This document shows positions 1 through 10,432 of a DNA stretch of 64,000 nucleotides, piece by piece; within the stretch, counting starts at the first letter, position 1; each line of letters begins with the position of its first letter. Source of the stretch: Chloranthus sessilifolius. Its lineage: Eukaryota; Streptophyta; Magnoliopsida; Chloranthales; Chloranthaceae. Both the position numbers and the translations under genes were made by a program. The stretch spans positions 147,827,725 to 147,891,724 of the forward strand of contig CM037588.1 of assembly GCA_021018995.1 (NCBI GenBank), read 5' to 3'. Below the pieces are notes generated by a model, which saw nothing but the letters and a program-made list of their open reading frames with translations, had not been told where the DNA came from and made no database searches.

Positions 1-778
1 ATGTTGGATTTCCACGGGTCATGAGACCGACACTTGCCTCTGATCAAGTTTTCTATAATAATTCCTTCCAAGCTAGCATCGGTATGGCACCGTTCGAGGC
101 GTTATATGGACGACGGTGCAGGTCTCTGTTGAACTGGGAAGAAGTGGGTGAGAAATCTCATTCTAGGCCCAGAGATCGTGGAGCGTACGACCGAGATAGT
201 TTGGTTGATATGTGAGCGACTACGTGTGGCTTAAAGTCGTTAAAAGAGCTACGCAGATCTCAAGAGGAGACATGTGGATTTTCAGGTGAGCTTAATTGCA
301 TTTAATCACCTTATACATCTTTAAGCGATGAAATTTTCACTAATACTTGTATTTCAGGTCGACGATAATGTTTTTGTCCGAATCTCGCCTACGAAAGGCG
401 TGATGCGATTCGGTAAATGAGGAAGCTGAGTCCTCAGTATGTTGGACCTTTTGAGATATTAGGCCGAGTCGGAGAGGTTGCATATAGAGTGGCGTTATCG
501 CCGCAATTATCCAGCATGCATAACGTGTTTCATGTGTCCATGCTACGAAGATGCATTCGCGACCCAACTCATGTACTTAATTACCAATCCATTGAGCTTC
601 AGGATGGTTTGACGGTGATCAAGGACCCTGTACAGATCTTAGATCGCAAGGAGCAGATCCTATGAGCCAAGAGGATTCCTTTGGTTCTTGTAAAATGGCG
701 GAATTATACATCGGAGGAAGCCACTTGAGAGCGCGAAGCCGAGCTCTGCGAACAATTTTTGAAATTTTGTTTGAGTAA
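1..778 (+). pseudogene. Element A: integrase C-terminal half and chromodomain (Tekay-type Ty3/gypsy), cut by window start
   Basis: The 3' end of a chromovirus pol gene that would insert retroelement cDNA and tether it to chromatin. Visible parts are the integrase stretch ending in ALYGRRCRS and NWEEVGE, the GPFEILGRVGEVAYRVAL domain, NVFHVSMLRR, and a chromodomain-like tail (ILDRKEQIL, then VLVKWRNYTSEEAT). The frame is broken: TGA near 22, a one-base deletion in the GKRGKLSP region near 420 (shared with element B), TGA at 663, TGA in the chromodomain near 727, and an inserted base near the end. A 72-nt intron-like segment lies at 286-357. The first part of the element is outside the window. 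The plus orientation and the same disabling deletion place it in one subfamily with B. Confidence 0.9.
286..357 (+). other. Intron-like segment in element A integrase
   Basis: A 72-nt AT-rich segment with GT...AG ends. It lies between codons for HVDFQ and VDDNVFV, which are contiguous in elements C and D (HVEFKVGDN). The 5' side reads TTCAG|GTGAGC and the 3' side TATTTCAG|GTC. A CTAAT branch-point-like motif lies about 18 nt before the acceptor. Removing it restores the reading frame. Element B has the same segment at the same place. Confidence 0.8.
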
Positions 779-1480
779 TTTTAGGAAATTTCTATTTATG
801 GCTGTGTGTACAATGTATCGAGGTTTTGAGATTGCAATATATATATATATATATATATATCGATCGTTATACCCAATTTTCGTATTGGATGGTACTTGTG
901 TTAAAAAAAAAAAATTTTGCTAAATCACAACAAATTAATCGAACCATCACTTAATTGAGTTAGTAATTGGAAATCGCAAATTATAGTTATACACTTGCGT
1001 TATAGCCCAGGTTCGATGTTCAACCTGAAAGGGCTTAAGGGAGGTTCATATAGGACTAAATGCTATGTTAAAAAGATAAAATTTTGAAAATTTTAAGGGA
1101 AACAGGTTCTGCCAAATTCGAACCTCGAAATCAAAATTCAAAGTTCGAATTTTTATGCAAACTGACCGGGTTTTTGGGAAATTCGATGCTCGAATTCAAA
1201 TTCGAGGGTTGAATTTGTTGGGTTATCAGTCGGCTAAGTTTTATTTTTGGTCATTTCACACTTTTGAAAAAAGGCAGAGCTTAGGTTTCTTTGGGGGTTT
1301 TGGGGTTTCTTTGGGTTTTCTGCCATTCTTGGACAAAATCAAGGAGGATTGCATTCGAATTTGCAAGGAGCTTGGGTTGCATTGACAACGGGTTGATTTA
1401 TTCCTTCGAAAGAGGTAAAACCCTAACCCATTTGTGGATTATTCTTGCAAATCTCTATTTTTCTTGCATTTTACAATAGG
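779..1480 (+). other. Element A spacer between pol and the extra ORF
   Basis: Non-coding. It starts with an (AT)n microsatellite at about 837-860, placed as in element B. It then holds the inverted-repeat motif cluster (1113-1218) and a leader-like stretch rich in AGGTTTC/AAAACCCTAA motifs up to the presumed aORF start. No TATA box is convincing here. Confidence 0.6.
1113..1218 (+). repeat. Cluster of TTCGA-NNN-TCGAA inverted repeats upstream of aORF A
   Basis: Several spaced palindromes of the form AATTCGA-NNN-TCGAATT, for example AATTCGAACCTCGAAAT, TTCAAAGTTCGAATT and AATTCGATGCTCGAATT. The same motif type recurs in this element's own LTR (about 4335-4500) and at the same place in element B (17806-17947). 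Some half-sites have decayed to TTGA or TCAA, as expected from deamination of methylated CpG. Confidence 0.75.
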
Positions 1481-2777
1481 CCCTAAGAAACAAATAGTTC
1501 CAAAGGTCCCTACTTCTAAAAGACCAACTTCTAGGGCTGGATCTTCTAGCCAACCACCACCACAACCTCAACATTCGGTTCAATCATGCAGCCCCCACAA
1601 ATCCGTGAGCAACCCAATTAGTATTGGGGTGCTAAGGGCTTTGCTGACGAGTGGATCTTCGATCCCGAATTGTTTGATCAGCAGGACACCACACAATGGG
1701 CTTTTGATTACTTAGAGAAAGCCCAGTTAAGCTCACTTCACAGTCACTTTTATCCCCGGTTGGTACACCTCTTTTACCAACTCATGCGACGGGAAGATGG
1801 AAAGAAAATCTATACTACCATCAACGGGCGCAACTATGCCTTTGATGTTGATGACATTGCTGCGACAATGAATTATCCAACCAAGCATTCGCCGACCATG
1901 GGTCTGACTCCTCCAAACACTAAACTCGTGGTTGTTCATGATGTGATAGCCCAGATGACCTAGGGATGTCATGGATCCAGCAGGTCAATAGCCCGTTCCC
2001 AACTGTTAGATACCATGTGGATGCTTGACGTGATTTTTAAAGCGACCCTATACCCTTTTGGACACCGATCGGAATGGAGGGGCCCCATCCAATAGGTCCT
2101 ATTTTCTGCTTTCAAAGAAAAATGGTTCAATGCCCCAGCAGTGGTATTTCAAGGAATCATCAAGGCCAGAGAAAAGATGGGTAAAAAGGTAAAGACCCCG
2201 GCCAAGGGCATTCCCTATGCCCAGTTGATATCGCTGATGCTTGAGGACTATCGTGCGGGGCCGGCTTATGAAATTTCGCATGATGAGCCTAAGTTCACTG
2301 CCAGTTTAAAGACCTATAAATTGGTTGATTGGGGTCGAAACTATAGCAAGTTGATGAAGGATCCTAAAGATATTGTGGTTCTTGACGAGGATGAGGAGGA
2401 TGGAGATCAACCAGCTGCAGAACATGTTGCTCTCGAACTAGACCAGCCCCCACACATTGACGTGTACACTGTATCAGAGTTCACCCGCCAGATGATAGCT
2501 ATGAGTCAGCAGATCCAGGCGTTGACTCAACACACGAGCTCCATGAGCAGGGAGTTGGAGATACATGGGAGGGGGGGCTTTGACCTATTTAATGTAGCAT
2601 GCCTACCTTGTCAACTATGCGACATATATGGCTGATATCCACGCGTTTGTGCACCACGCTTCTACTTCTGGCATAGGTGATGAGGTGCCTACGGATGCGG
2701 GAGATGACGGTGAGGATGATGATGATCAGGCTCTGGCTGCTTAGGCAGCTGGATCCGATCCGGATAGGGAGGATTAG
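1481..2777 (+). pseudogene. Element A extra ORF (aORF) between pol and 3' LTR, degenerate
   Basis: A sense-strand gene relic downstream of integrase, homologous to the aORFs of B (18193-19500) and D (32687-31323). The expected ATG is now ATA (near 1477). Shared blocks are the proline-rich N-terminus (GSSSQPPPQPQ), HSHFYPRLVHLFYQ, KKIYTTINGRNYAFDVDDI, REKMGKKVKTPAKGIPYAQLISLMLEDY, the acidic stretch near 2380-2410, and a C-terminal MSQQIQALTQH coiled-coil-like segment. Frameshifts near 1590-1660 and 2570 and a CAG-to-TAG stop near 1961 break it. The middle part (YPRLVRLFYQ ... GR.YAF ... LISLMLE) loosely resembles the 'putative plant transposon protein' domain seen in many plant genomes. That is recognition from memory and the function is unknown. 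Confidence 0.75.
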
Positions 2778-3553
2778 AGCATCGATGGTGACTTTATGAT
2801 TTCATTTATTTTGAAATCTATTTTAGGATTGTAATTATTACATGTTGATGGATTATTAAAACCTTGTGGTTCTACTTTTTACTTCTTTTATATAAATTCT
2901 GGTTTGCTTTATGTTATCCTTAGCTTTGTTTGATTTGTTTGCTAATTTGCTATATACATGACTGTTTTATCTAGGGATAAATTATCTATGTTATGGGTTT
3001 GGCTATCTTGCTTTGATTTGGTGACTCGCATATGCCTCATCAACTCTTTGTATTATATACTTGTGGCTGCTTTGTCTATGGGTTGTGGGATTATGAGTTT
3101 ATTTTTCATGTGGGTTACTTTTCGTTTTACCTTCCGTTCTGCTTTTGTATTAGTCTTGGAGATGGTTTTATGATTCGATCTATTTGACCCTATCCGATAG
3201 CTTACCTGATTTGAATACTTCGATAACTCGATTTGCTCACATTCTAGTTAGTTCGCCATGCATCACAGTGAGGTATGTTTCCTGGCACGTGACACTTGGG
3301 GTGTAGGCATCCATGTACGGATGCAATCCACTATGGCCCATTGGGTGCCACACGCAGTACATCCAGGCTACTACAGATCCCGTCCCTTGACTTGCGTGCC
3401 TTGTGAAGCCATCACATTGTGACCCATGTTCTTTTACTTTCAACTTGTTGTTTTTGCTTGATTTCTGAACTTTTGTTTAGGTAGGGTTTCCTTGTAGACC
3501 TGTCTGTGAGTCTTTTACATTTTCGATGATGAAAATTCCTAAGGAGGAGAGAA
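2778..3553 (+). other. Element A 3' non-coding region with hairpin and polypurine tract
   Basis: Non-coding sequence between the aORF and the 3' LTR. A conserved block around 3240-3430 contains the short hairpin GCATCC-ATGTAC-GGATGC (3307-3324), also found in B and C. The purine run AAGGAGGAGAGAA (3541-3553) directly abuts the LTR and is the expected plus-strand primer (polypurine tract). Confidence 0.8.
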
Positions 3554-3842
3554 TGTAATATCCCGGATATTTTAGACCTGATTTCGATTACCTTGGTAAG
3601 TGTGCCTGAAAAAGTTACGGGATGAATCAGTTTTATTTGCGTAGGTTAAGGTATGAGACGGAAAGTGGTCAAAAGATTTCTGATTTGGACTTGGGAAAGC
3701 CATATATTTAGTAACTTATACACTAAGTTGTATGTTTGTGCTTAACACTGAAAATTAATGCAAGTTAAGTGGATAGATTTTGAAAATAAAAGATCATGAT
3801 ATTTTGAGAAAATATCATGATATTTTGGTTTGCTAATAGTAT

Positions 3843-3849
3843 TATAAAG
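3843..3849 (+). promoter_or_regulatory. Probable TATA box of element A LTR
   Basis: TATAAAG follows the inverted repeat ATCATGATATTTT/AAAATATCATGAT (about 3793-3823). Element B has the same arrangement, with TATAAAG at 10722-10728. Confidence 0.6.
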
Positions 3850-4480
3850 AGAAGAGTGAAGGAGAAGTTTTATCCTTCCTCCCTCTCGTGAGAATCAAGT
3901 TTGAGCTCTAGCAAACTTCCTTGGTTTCCTTTGTTAGATCCCTTGTGATTACAATCCCTCTCCCCATCTTAGCCATATACAAGCTTTGAGAGCAACTTCT
4001 GATTTGTTAGATAAATTGAGAAAGAAGGATAAGGGAGAGTGGATAATTCTGTGGATGATCTGGGCTAACAGTTGCTCTAGCAGCAATGTTAGAGAAGGAC
4101 TAATCTTGGATTCCAACTAACTGAAGCATATGGATTGATCCGGTGCTTGGATTTGGATCAATGGAAATCGAAGGAATTAACCTCAAGAGGTAGACTCTGA
4201 AAATTCATTTGATTAAGTTATTTGTACCTTGATTAGATTAGATAAATAGTGGATATAAATAAATGATAACAGCTTGGTCTTTGGAATGAAAAATCAAGTT
4301 GAGGAGGACAAATTTCGAACAACACAGGCCTAGAGAAATTCGAGGTTCAAATTCAAATTCGAACCTCGAATTCAAAATTCGAACATCGAAATGAAATTTG
4401 ATGATCAAATTTTGGAAAGCCTGTCTGATGCACTTTTGGAGGAATTCGATGGTCAAATTCAAATTCGAGCGTCCAATTTG

Positions 4481-5440
4481 GAATTCGATGATCAAATTTT
4501 GTCCTATTTCTGGCCTTCAAAAAATTCTTGGAAAAATGTATGGGTAGCTTTCGTTGGACTTTTAGACCCCTTTAACACTTTTATGGTGTTAATACTTGTA
4601 GGTTCTAATTAGAGTCCACTGTGTGGACCTCTTTGTGAGAGCTTAGACCAATTCAAGTCAAGGTAGGGGAACCTTAAAACTTATTACATTTTGCTCTAAG
4701 TATTGGTTATTTCATTTTCAAGCAAAACTTATTGCATTTTGCTCTAAGTATTGGTTATTTGGTTTTCAAGAATAAATTCTGAATTTTGGTTTTCAAGCAT
4801 AAATTCGATGATCGAATTTTGTCCTATTTCTGGCCTTCAGAAAATTCTTAGAAAAATGTATGGGTAGCTTTTGTTGGACTTTTAGACCCCTTTAACACTT
4901 TTATGGTGTTAATACTTGTAGGTTCTAATTAGAGTCCACTGTGTGGACCTCTTTGTGAGAGCTTAGACCAATTCAAGTCAAGGTAGGGGAACCTTAAAAC
5001 TTATTACATTTTGCTCTAAGTATTGGTTAATTCGTTTTCAAGCAAAACTTATTGCATTTTGCTCTAAGTATTGGTTATTTGGTTTTCAAGAATAAATTCT
5101 GAATTTTGGTTTTCAAGCATAAATTCGATGATCGAATTTTGTCCTATTTCTGGCCTTCAGAAAATTCTTAGAAAAATGTATGGGTAGCTTTTGTTGGACT
5201 TTTAGACCCCTTTAACACTTTTATGGTGTTAATACTTGTAGGTTCTAATTAGAGTCCACTGTGTGGACCTCTTTGTGAGAGCTTAGACCAATTCAAGTCA
5301 AGGTAGGGGAACCTTAAAACTTATTACATTTTGCTCTAAGTATTGGTTAATTCGTTTTCAAGCAAAACTTATTGCATTTTGCTCTAAGTATTGGTTATTT
5401 CGTTTTCAAGCATAAATTCTGAATTTTGGTGGACATAGCA
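4481..5440 (+). repeat. Three tandem copies of a 320-bp unit inside LTR A
   Basis: Copies start at about 4481, 4801 and 5121 with an exact 320-bp period and very few differences. Each begins with AATTCGATGATCRAATTTT and contains an inner direct repeat of about 50 bp (AAAACTTATTRCATTTTGC...). The LTRs of B have one copy. Near-identity of the copies points to recent amplification or to an assembly effect. Confidence 0.9.
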
Positions 5441-6464
5441 TGATTGTGAACTTTGAAACTTTGAAATAACATATGAACCTTGAAATTTTGGAAGTTCCGA
5501 ACCATACCTTTGAATTTGAAATATGGATTAGAACTCAGAAAATCTGAAAAATGTATTAATTACATAAAATTCGATATGTTTAGTATCTGCATTTGATTTG
5601 AGGTTAATTAGAACGAAACCCTAGATTCTACCAACCGTGTTGACGGTAACTCAGTCAAGCGCAAGTTTTCCTCATGACACAGGAGCTTGTTGTACTTTCA
5701 GAAAAAGGGTTCATTAAACGATAATAGTTAGTAGGATTTCCTATCGGTGAAACTTTCACTCTCATGATATATTTATTTGAGAGATAAAATTAAGTTATAA
5801 TTTTAAGACAAGACGCAAACATGATATCAGAATTTGAAACCATAAGAACATCAGACTTGTTAAAATTCTCTTTTGACATACTATTTTAGAATTGGAATTT
5901 AGTGAGTAAAGCATCTTTTGAAAACCATAACTGATCCAATTTTTATCTTTGAAAACCATTAATTGTGATAAAATGTGAATAGATAAGTTTCCTCTATTGA
6001 GCTTCGATGTTAGCTCACCCCGACCATACGTCACAGGTGCTGAGACTGACTTAGGCTCCGATAATCTTGATCTTGAGGACTCTAACTACATCCCTGAGGA
6101 GGAGCCAGAGATCCCAGGAGAGTTCTTACCTTGATCTAGACTTGTCTTTTGGTACTTTCTTGGTTTAGAATTATTTTGAATTATGGACCAAGGCCTTGTT
6201 TGGATTTTTTTGATATCATTGGAGGAACCATCATTAGGAACCATTATTTAGGTGATTGGATTGGCCATTACCGGTTGTTCTTCCTGGTTCCTCTTGGAGA
6301 TATATTTATGTATGAGCTTTCGTCCTTGTTTTATTAGTTGGCTTATGTTTATAACTATGCTTATGCTGCCGGCTTTTGTTTGATATGCGATTTATTGAGA
6401 AACGAATAAGTTGGCGAACCAACCTTTCCTATACCATGAGGATTGGAAAAGTTGGGTTGTCACA

Positions 6465-7126
6465 CATTTTCCCACATTAAATGTGCAGTGTCGTCCTATG
6501 GGTGGCAAATTAATGCATTTTCCCAAATTAAACTTACTTTTAACGAGTTAATGTCAAATTATAGTCAAATGAATACACTTCATGCAAATTCTATGTTGTT
6601 GAGAATTATATAGAGCATATTAACTAGGAATTGGGAAATATATAGAGCACATTAACCTTCTTGGAAACGAGCATCCAAAGCCTAATTCCAATGGTTGATT
6701 CGTCGAACTCCTCCGCTGGGATAATATCTTTAAAAAATCTTTTCTCAGATGAAATATATATAATTTTTATTTTATTTCACACATACCCCATAAAATATAT
6801 ATTTGGAAGTCAGACAACAGATGAAGCCTAGTTCTAATCCAAAAAATGCAAGAAAATACTCTAAAAATGAATAATGAATAAATAAAATATTAAAAGAATA
6901 ATTTTTTATTAAAAATGTGATTTTAAAATAAATAAATATTCTAAAAGTGAATTTGACATAACTACCGTGGTATGCCAAATCTGACCCAACAAGGTGAGAT
7001 GCCAAATCAAGGTGAGAATTTCAATCAAATGCAAGCAAGAAAGAAAAAGATCATCTCCATCACCTTCACATAACCTGATCCAAAAATTACATTAAGGAAT
7101 AGATCATCTCCATCTCCAATTAATGA
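6465..7126. other. Unassigned AT-rich stretch between LTR A and the CACTA coding region
   Basis: No convincing gene. It may hold the 3' untranslated part and terminus of the CACTA element, but I found no CACTA-type terminal inverted repeat. A short imperfect repeat (ATATAGAGCAYATTAAC) occurs twice near 6608-6655. Confidence 0.4.
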
Positions 7127-10100
7127 TTATTGTTCATCATCATTATGAAGTCCTGTCACTACAACAATCTCTCCCTCTGCATATGTTCTAACCCACTCAG
7201 TGTCATCATCACAATCATCATTTACATCTCCTCTATCATTTAAACTTTGGTCTCTCATTAACAGTTCACGATCTTCTATTCTCAACTCATAGGCTCCTTT
7301 AGGCTTGACTTTAAAAACAACCTTCAAATTTGGGTCAATAGGATCATCTACATAGAAAAATTGTTTGACATGGGAAGCCAACACATATGGTTCGTTAGAA
7401 AATGCCATTCATGTGAAATTCACAAGTTTGTTCCCCAAATGATCTTGCTTTATTCCCTTCCCTTCTACGCGAACATCTACCCATTCGCATTTGAACATTA
7501 TAACCTTCAATTTATCAGAATATGTTAGCTGAATTATGTCGATCAACCGGCCAAAATATTCCACATTGCCAATAATCGGATTGATATCCCTTGCACTTGA
7601 AAAGCTAGTAGTCACTGCCAATAGATAGACTCCACTATTTTGAGTTTTAGTCTTTGATTCTTTTGCAATTGTTCTGAAATTGTATCCATTAATAGGATAG
7701 CATTCTAACCGTTCAGCAATATGATGAGGTCCCTCGGCTAACAATTGAAGCTCTTTTGGCAACGTAAATCCAATTTTCGTTTCATCTCGTATCTATTAAG
7801 AATATGAGAGAAAGTATTAATCATGAGAAAAAATGAGCTATATTGATGATGGATTTAGAAATATATAGTTACATACACGATCCTTAATCCAATAAATAAA
7901 ATGTCTTTCATGTTCTTTCTCTATATCATGCGGGCGTGGCCATTTTCGATGGAACTTGTGTCGAATTACTCTTTTATGATCCCTACATAAAAGGATTCAT
8001 ATATTAAAACAATTGAATAAATAAATTCTCTAAATATAATAGGAATTTTTGTTAATGCTTTATACTCTATGTATCTTGTGATGTTAACATTATTGTAGAG
8101 GACATAACGATGAGCCTGTGTCCATTCCAAATCGGTAAGATTGAACACTTTGGCGCTTCTCATTGATGTTTCCTCATCACTTCTTTTGGGTCGATTTAGC
8201 CTTGACTCAACACTGTGTAAGTATCGAGAGCAAAATGTGAGACATTCATCCCCCAAATAGGCTTCTGCAATGGACCCCTCAGGCTTAGCCCTATTGCGCA
8301 CATACGACTTTAAAGTGAACAAGTACCTGATTCCGACAACTCAAGTTTTGTGTTACTGAAACACATCAATATTCTCTCATGCTTAATTGAAAAGTGATAA
8401 GGCATTAATACAAACCTTTCAATGGGATCGATCCATCGATAGTGCACAGGTCCACCAAGTAATGCATTAGATGCAAAGTATATCCACAAGTGCACCATGA
8501 TGTCAAAAAAAGAAGGCGGGAAGATCCGCTCCAAATAGCAAGTGTTAGTGCTATGTTTTTCTCAAGGCGGATCAAATTGTCAGTTTGACAAACTCTCGAA
8601 CATAATTCATGAAAGAATGTGCTCAAGTCTATTAGAGTTCTCGCCACATACTTTGGTAAGATATGTCGATTACACATAGGCAAAAAATATTATAATATGG
8701 TGTGTGGGTCATGGCTTTTTAATCTAGATATCTTTCATTCTTTGACATTGACACAACTTGACATATTAAATGAGAAACCATCCAGAATCTTCATATTCTT
8801 AAGGACTCTGCAAAACTATTCTTTTTCATGTCTATCCAAATTGTTGATTGATGCTAGTAATTTGTATTTGTTTGAAGCTATTTGTTGTGGATGCAACTCT
8901 TTCCTCAATCCCATCTCAGCCAAGTCTTTCTCGCATTTACCCCATCCTTACTTTTTCCATCAATGCCCAAAAGAGTGAAGAGCACATTATTACAAATATT
9001 TTTTTCAATATGCATCACATCGAGATTGTGTTTGAGGAGATTGTGCTCCCAAGAAGACAACTTAAAGAATATGCTCTTCTTTCTCTAATTATGCTCTTCT
9101 CCAAGAATGGGCTTATGCTCAACTTGTTTACCTCATCCAAGGCTTCTGTTTCGGACATCGGTTTTCATTCTTGAGTTTCCCGTTGAATGTCTTTGTTTGA
9201 CTTCGAAATTTGTGATCCATCAGTAAGAATCGATGATGACCCATATAACACTCTTTCTTTTCGTATTTTAACCTTTAACAACAAGTGTTTTTTTGGCATG
9301 AAGGACAAGCTTTCTTTCCTTTAGTACTCCAACCAAACAATATGGCATAGCCAAGAAAATCACTGATTGTCTAAAGCAACGCAGCACGGAGAACGAACAT
9401 CTCTTTCTTCAAAGTATCATATGTCTCCACCCCATCTAACCATAAATCCTTCAGCTCATCAATCAATGGCCTCAAATAGACATCAATATTATTTATAGGA
9501 CTTTTTGAACTGGGTATTATAGTTGATAAGATAATGCTTGGTTGCTTCATGTGCAATCATGGTGGTAAGTTGAATGAAAACAGTGCCACGGGCAATGTGC
9601 TGTGGGTGATACTCATTGTTCTGAAAGGCTTGAATCCATCGCTTGCTAACCCAAGTCTAACATTCCGAGGGTCTTCTTTAAATGAAGAATAAAGTTGGTC
9701 CAAATGCTTCCAGGCTTGAGAATCTGTCGGATGCCTTAAAACACCATCTTTAACGCGCTCTACGTCATGCCATATCATATCAGTAGCAATTCTAGATGAC
9801 ATATACAATCTCTGAAATGTGGCTTCAACGGGAAATAGCGCAAAATTTTTGCTGGAGTCTTCTTTTTATATCATCGGGAGTGTAGTTCTCATGCATCTTC
9901 CAACGTGAAATTCCACAAATGTCGTATTTCTATTTGTCAATCGATTCTTTATAGTACAACATACAATTATTCGAACAAGCATCGATTTTATTGTAACTGA
10001 GTCCTAAGTCCGTAACTATCTGTTTGCTTTGTGTAAAATTATCTGAAATTTTCGATCCTTCAGGGAGCACCTCTCTTAACAAGTCAAGTAACATTGAGAA

Positions 10101-10432
10101 GGATTTGTTGCTCCATCCACAAAGGCACTTGATATGCCATAGTCTTATGATAAAAGATAATTTTGTATGTTTACACCACATTTAGAGGGCCAACTCTGCA
10201 TCATCGGCCAATTTAAAGAATCTAGCTGCATTGTCATCCAACGTACTCTCTGTGTCTTGTCTCGGACTATCAGGAATTTCTTCTTCACTCATAACCCCAC
10301 ACAAATCATGTAATATGCCCCTCATATCATCAGTTGTATCATCATCTTCTTGAACTACATTAACCAATGTTTCATCTCGTGTAAAACTTGATGATGTGTT
10401 ATTTTTCCCATGAAAAAATCACATAGTGTAGC
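7127..10432 (-). pseudogene. CACTA (En/Spm-like) TNP2-type transposase, main part, split by element B
   Basis: The transposase of a CACTA DNA transposon, read from 10432 down to about 7127. In order it shows the linker after the N-terminal domain (HGKNN...GILHDLCGVM), a TNP2 region (KLSFIIRLWHIKCLCGWSNKSFSMLLDLL, then KDGVLRHPTDSQAWKHLD, DPRNVRLGLASDGFKPF and IDVYLRPLIDELKDLW), a DUF4218-like part (PPSFFDIMVHL, LGGPVHYRW, then LKSYVRNRAKPEGSIAEAYL and CLTFCSRYL) and a DUF4216-like C-terminus (VEYFGRLIDIIQLTY, VLASHVKQFFYV). An intron is visible near 8327-8416: AG|GT...CAG|G joins PIER to YLFTLKSYV. Many stops and frameshifts make it dead. The first exon region lies 50 kb away at 61070-61372 because element B interrupts the gene. 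Confidence 0.9.

Larger units (their letters stand above)
3554..6464 (+). mobile_element. Element A 3' LTR (Tekay-type)
   Basis: A 2911-bp LTR beginning TGTAATATCCCGG and ending GGGTTGTCACA, homologous along its length to the LTRs of B. It is about 700 bp longer, mostly because of a triplicated 320-bp unit (4481-about 5440). About 235 bp in there is a strong hairpin, then a TATAAAG box (3843-3849), so transcription probably starts near 3875. The inverted-repeat cluster (about 4335-4500) therefore lies in the transcribed leader. The five bases after the LTR are CATTT; the matching TSD copy would be left of the window. Confidence 0.9.

Noticed and set aside
837..860. (AT)n microsatellite as an independent feature
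   Set aside because: It occurs at the same place after pol in B (17508-17540), so it is inherited element sequence.
7157..7168. CACTACAACAAT, similar to a CACTA terminal repeat
   Set aside because: It lies within the C-terminal coding part (antisense of EIVVVTG) and has no partner at the other end.
8619..9174. Plus-strand frames over the CACTA region
   Set aside because: The minus strand here encodes clear TNP2 transposase blocks; these are opposite-strand shadows.
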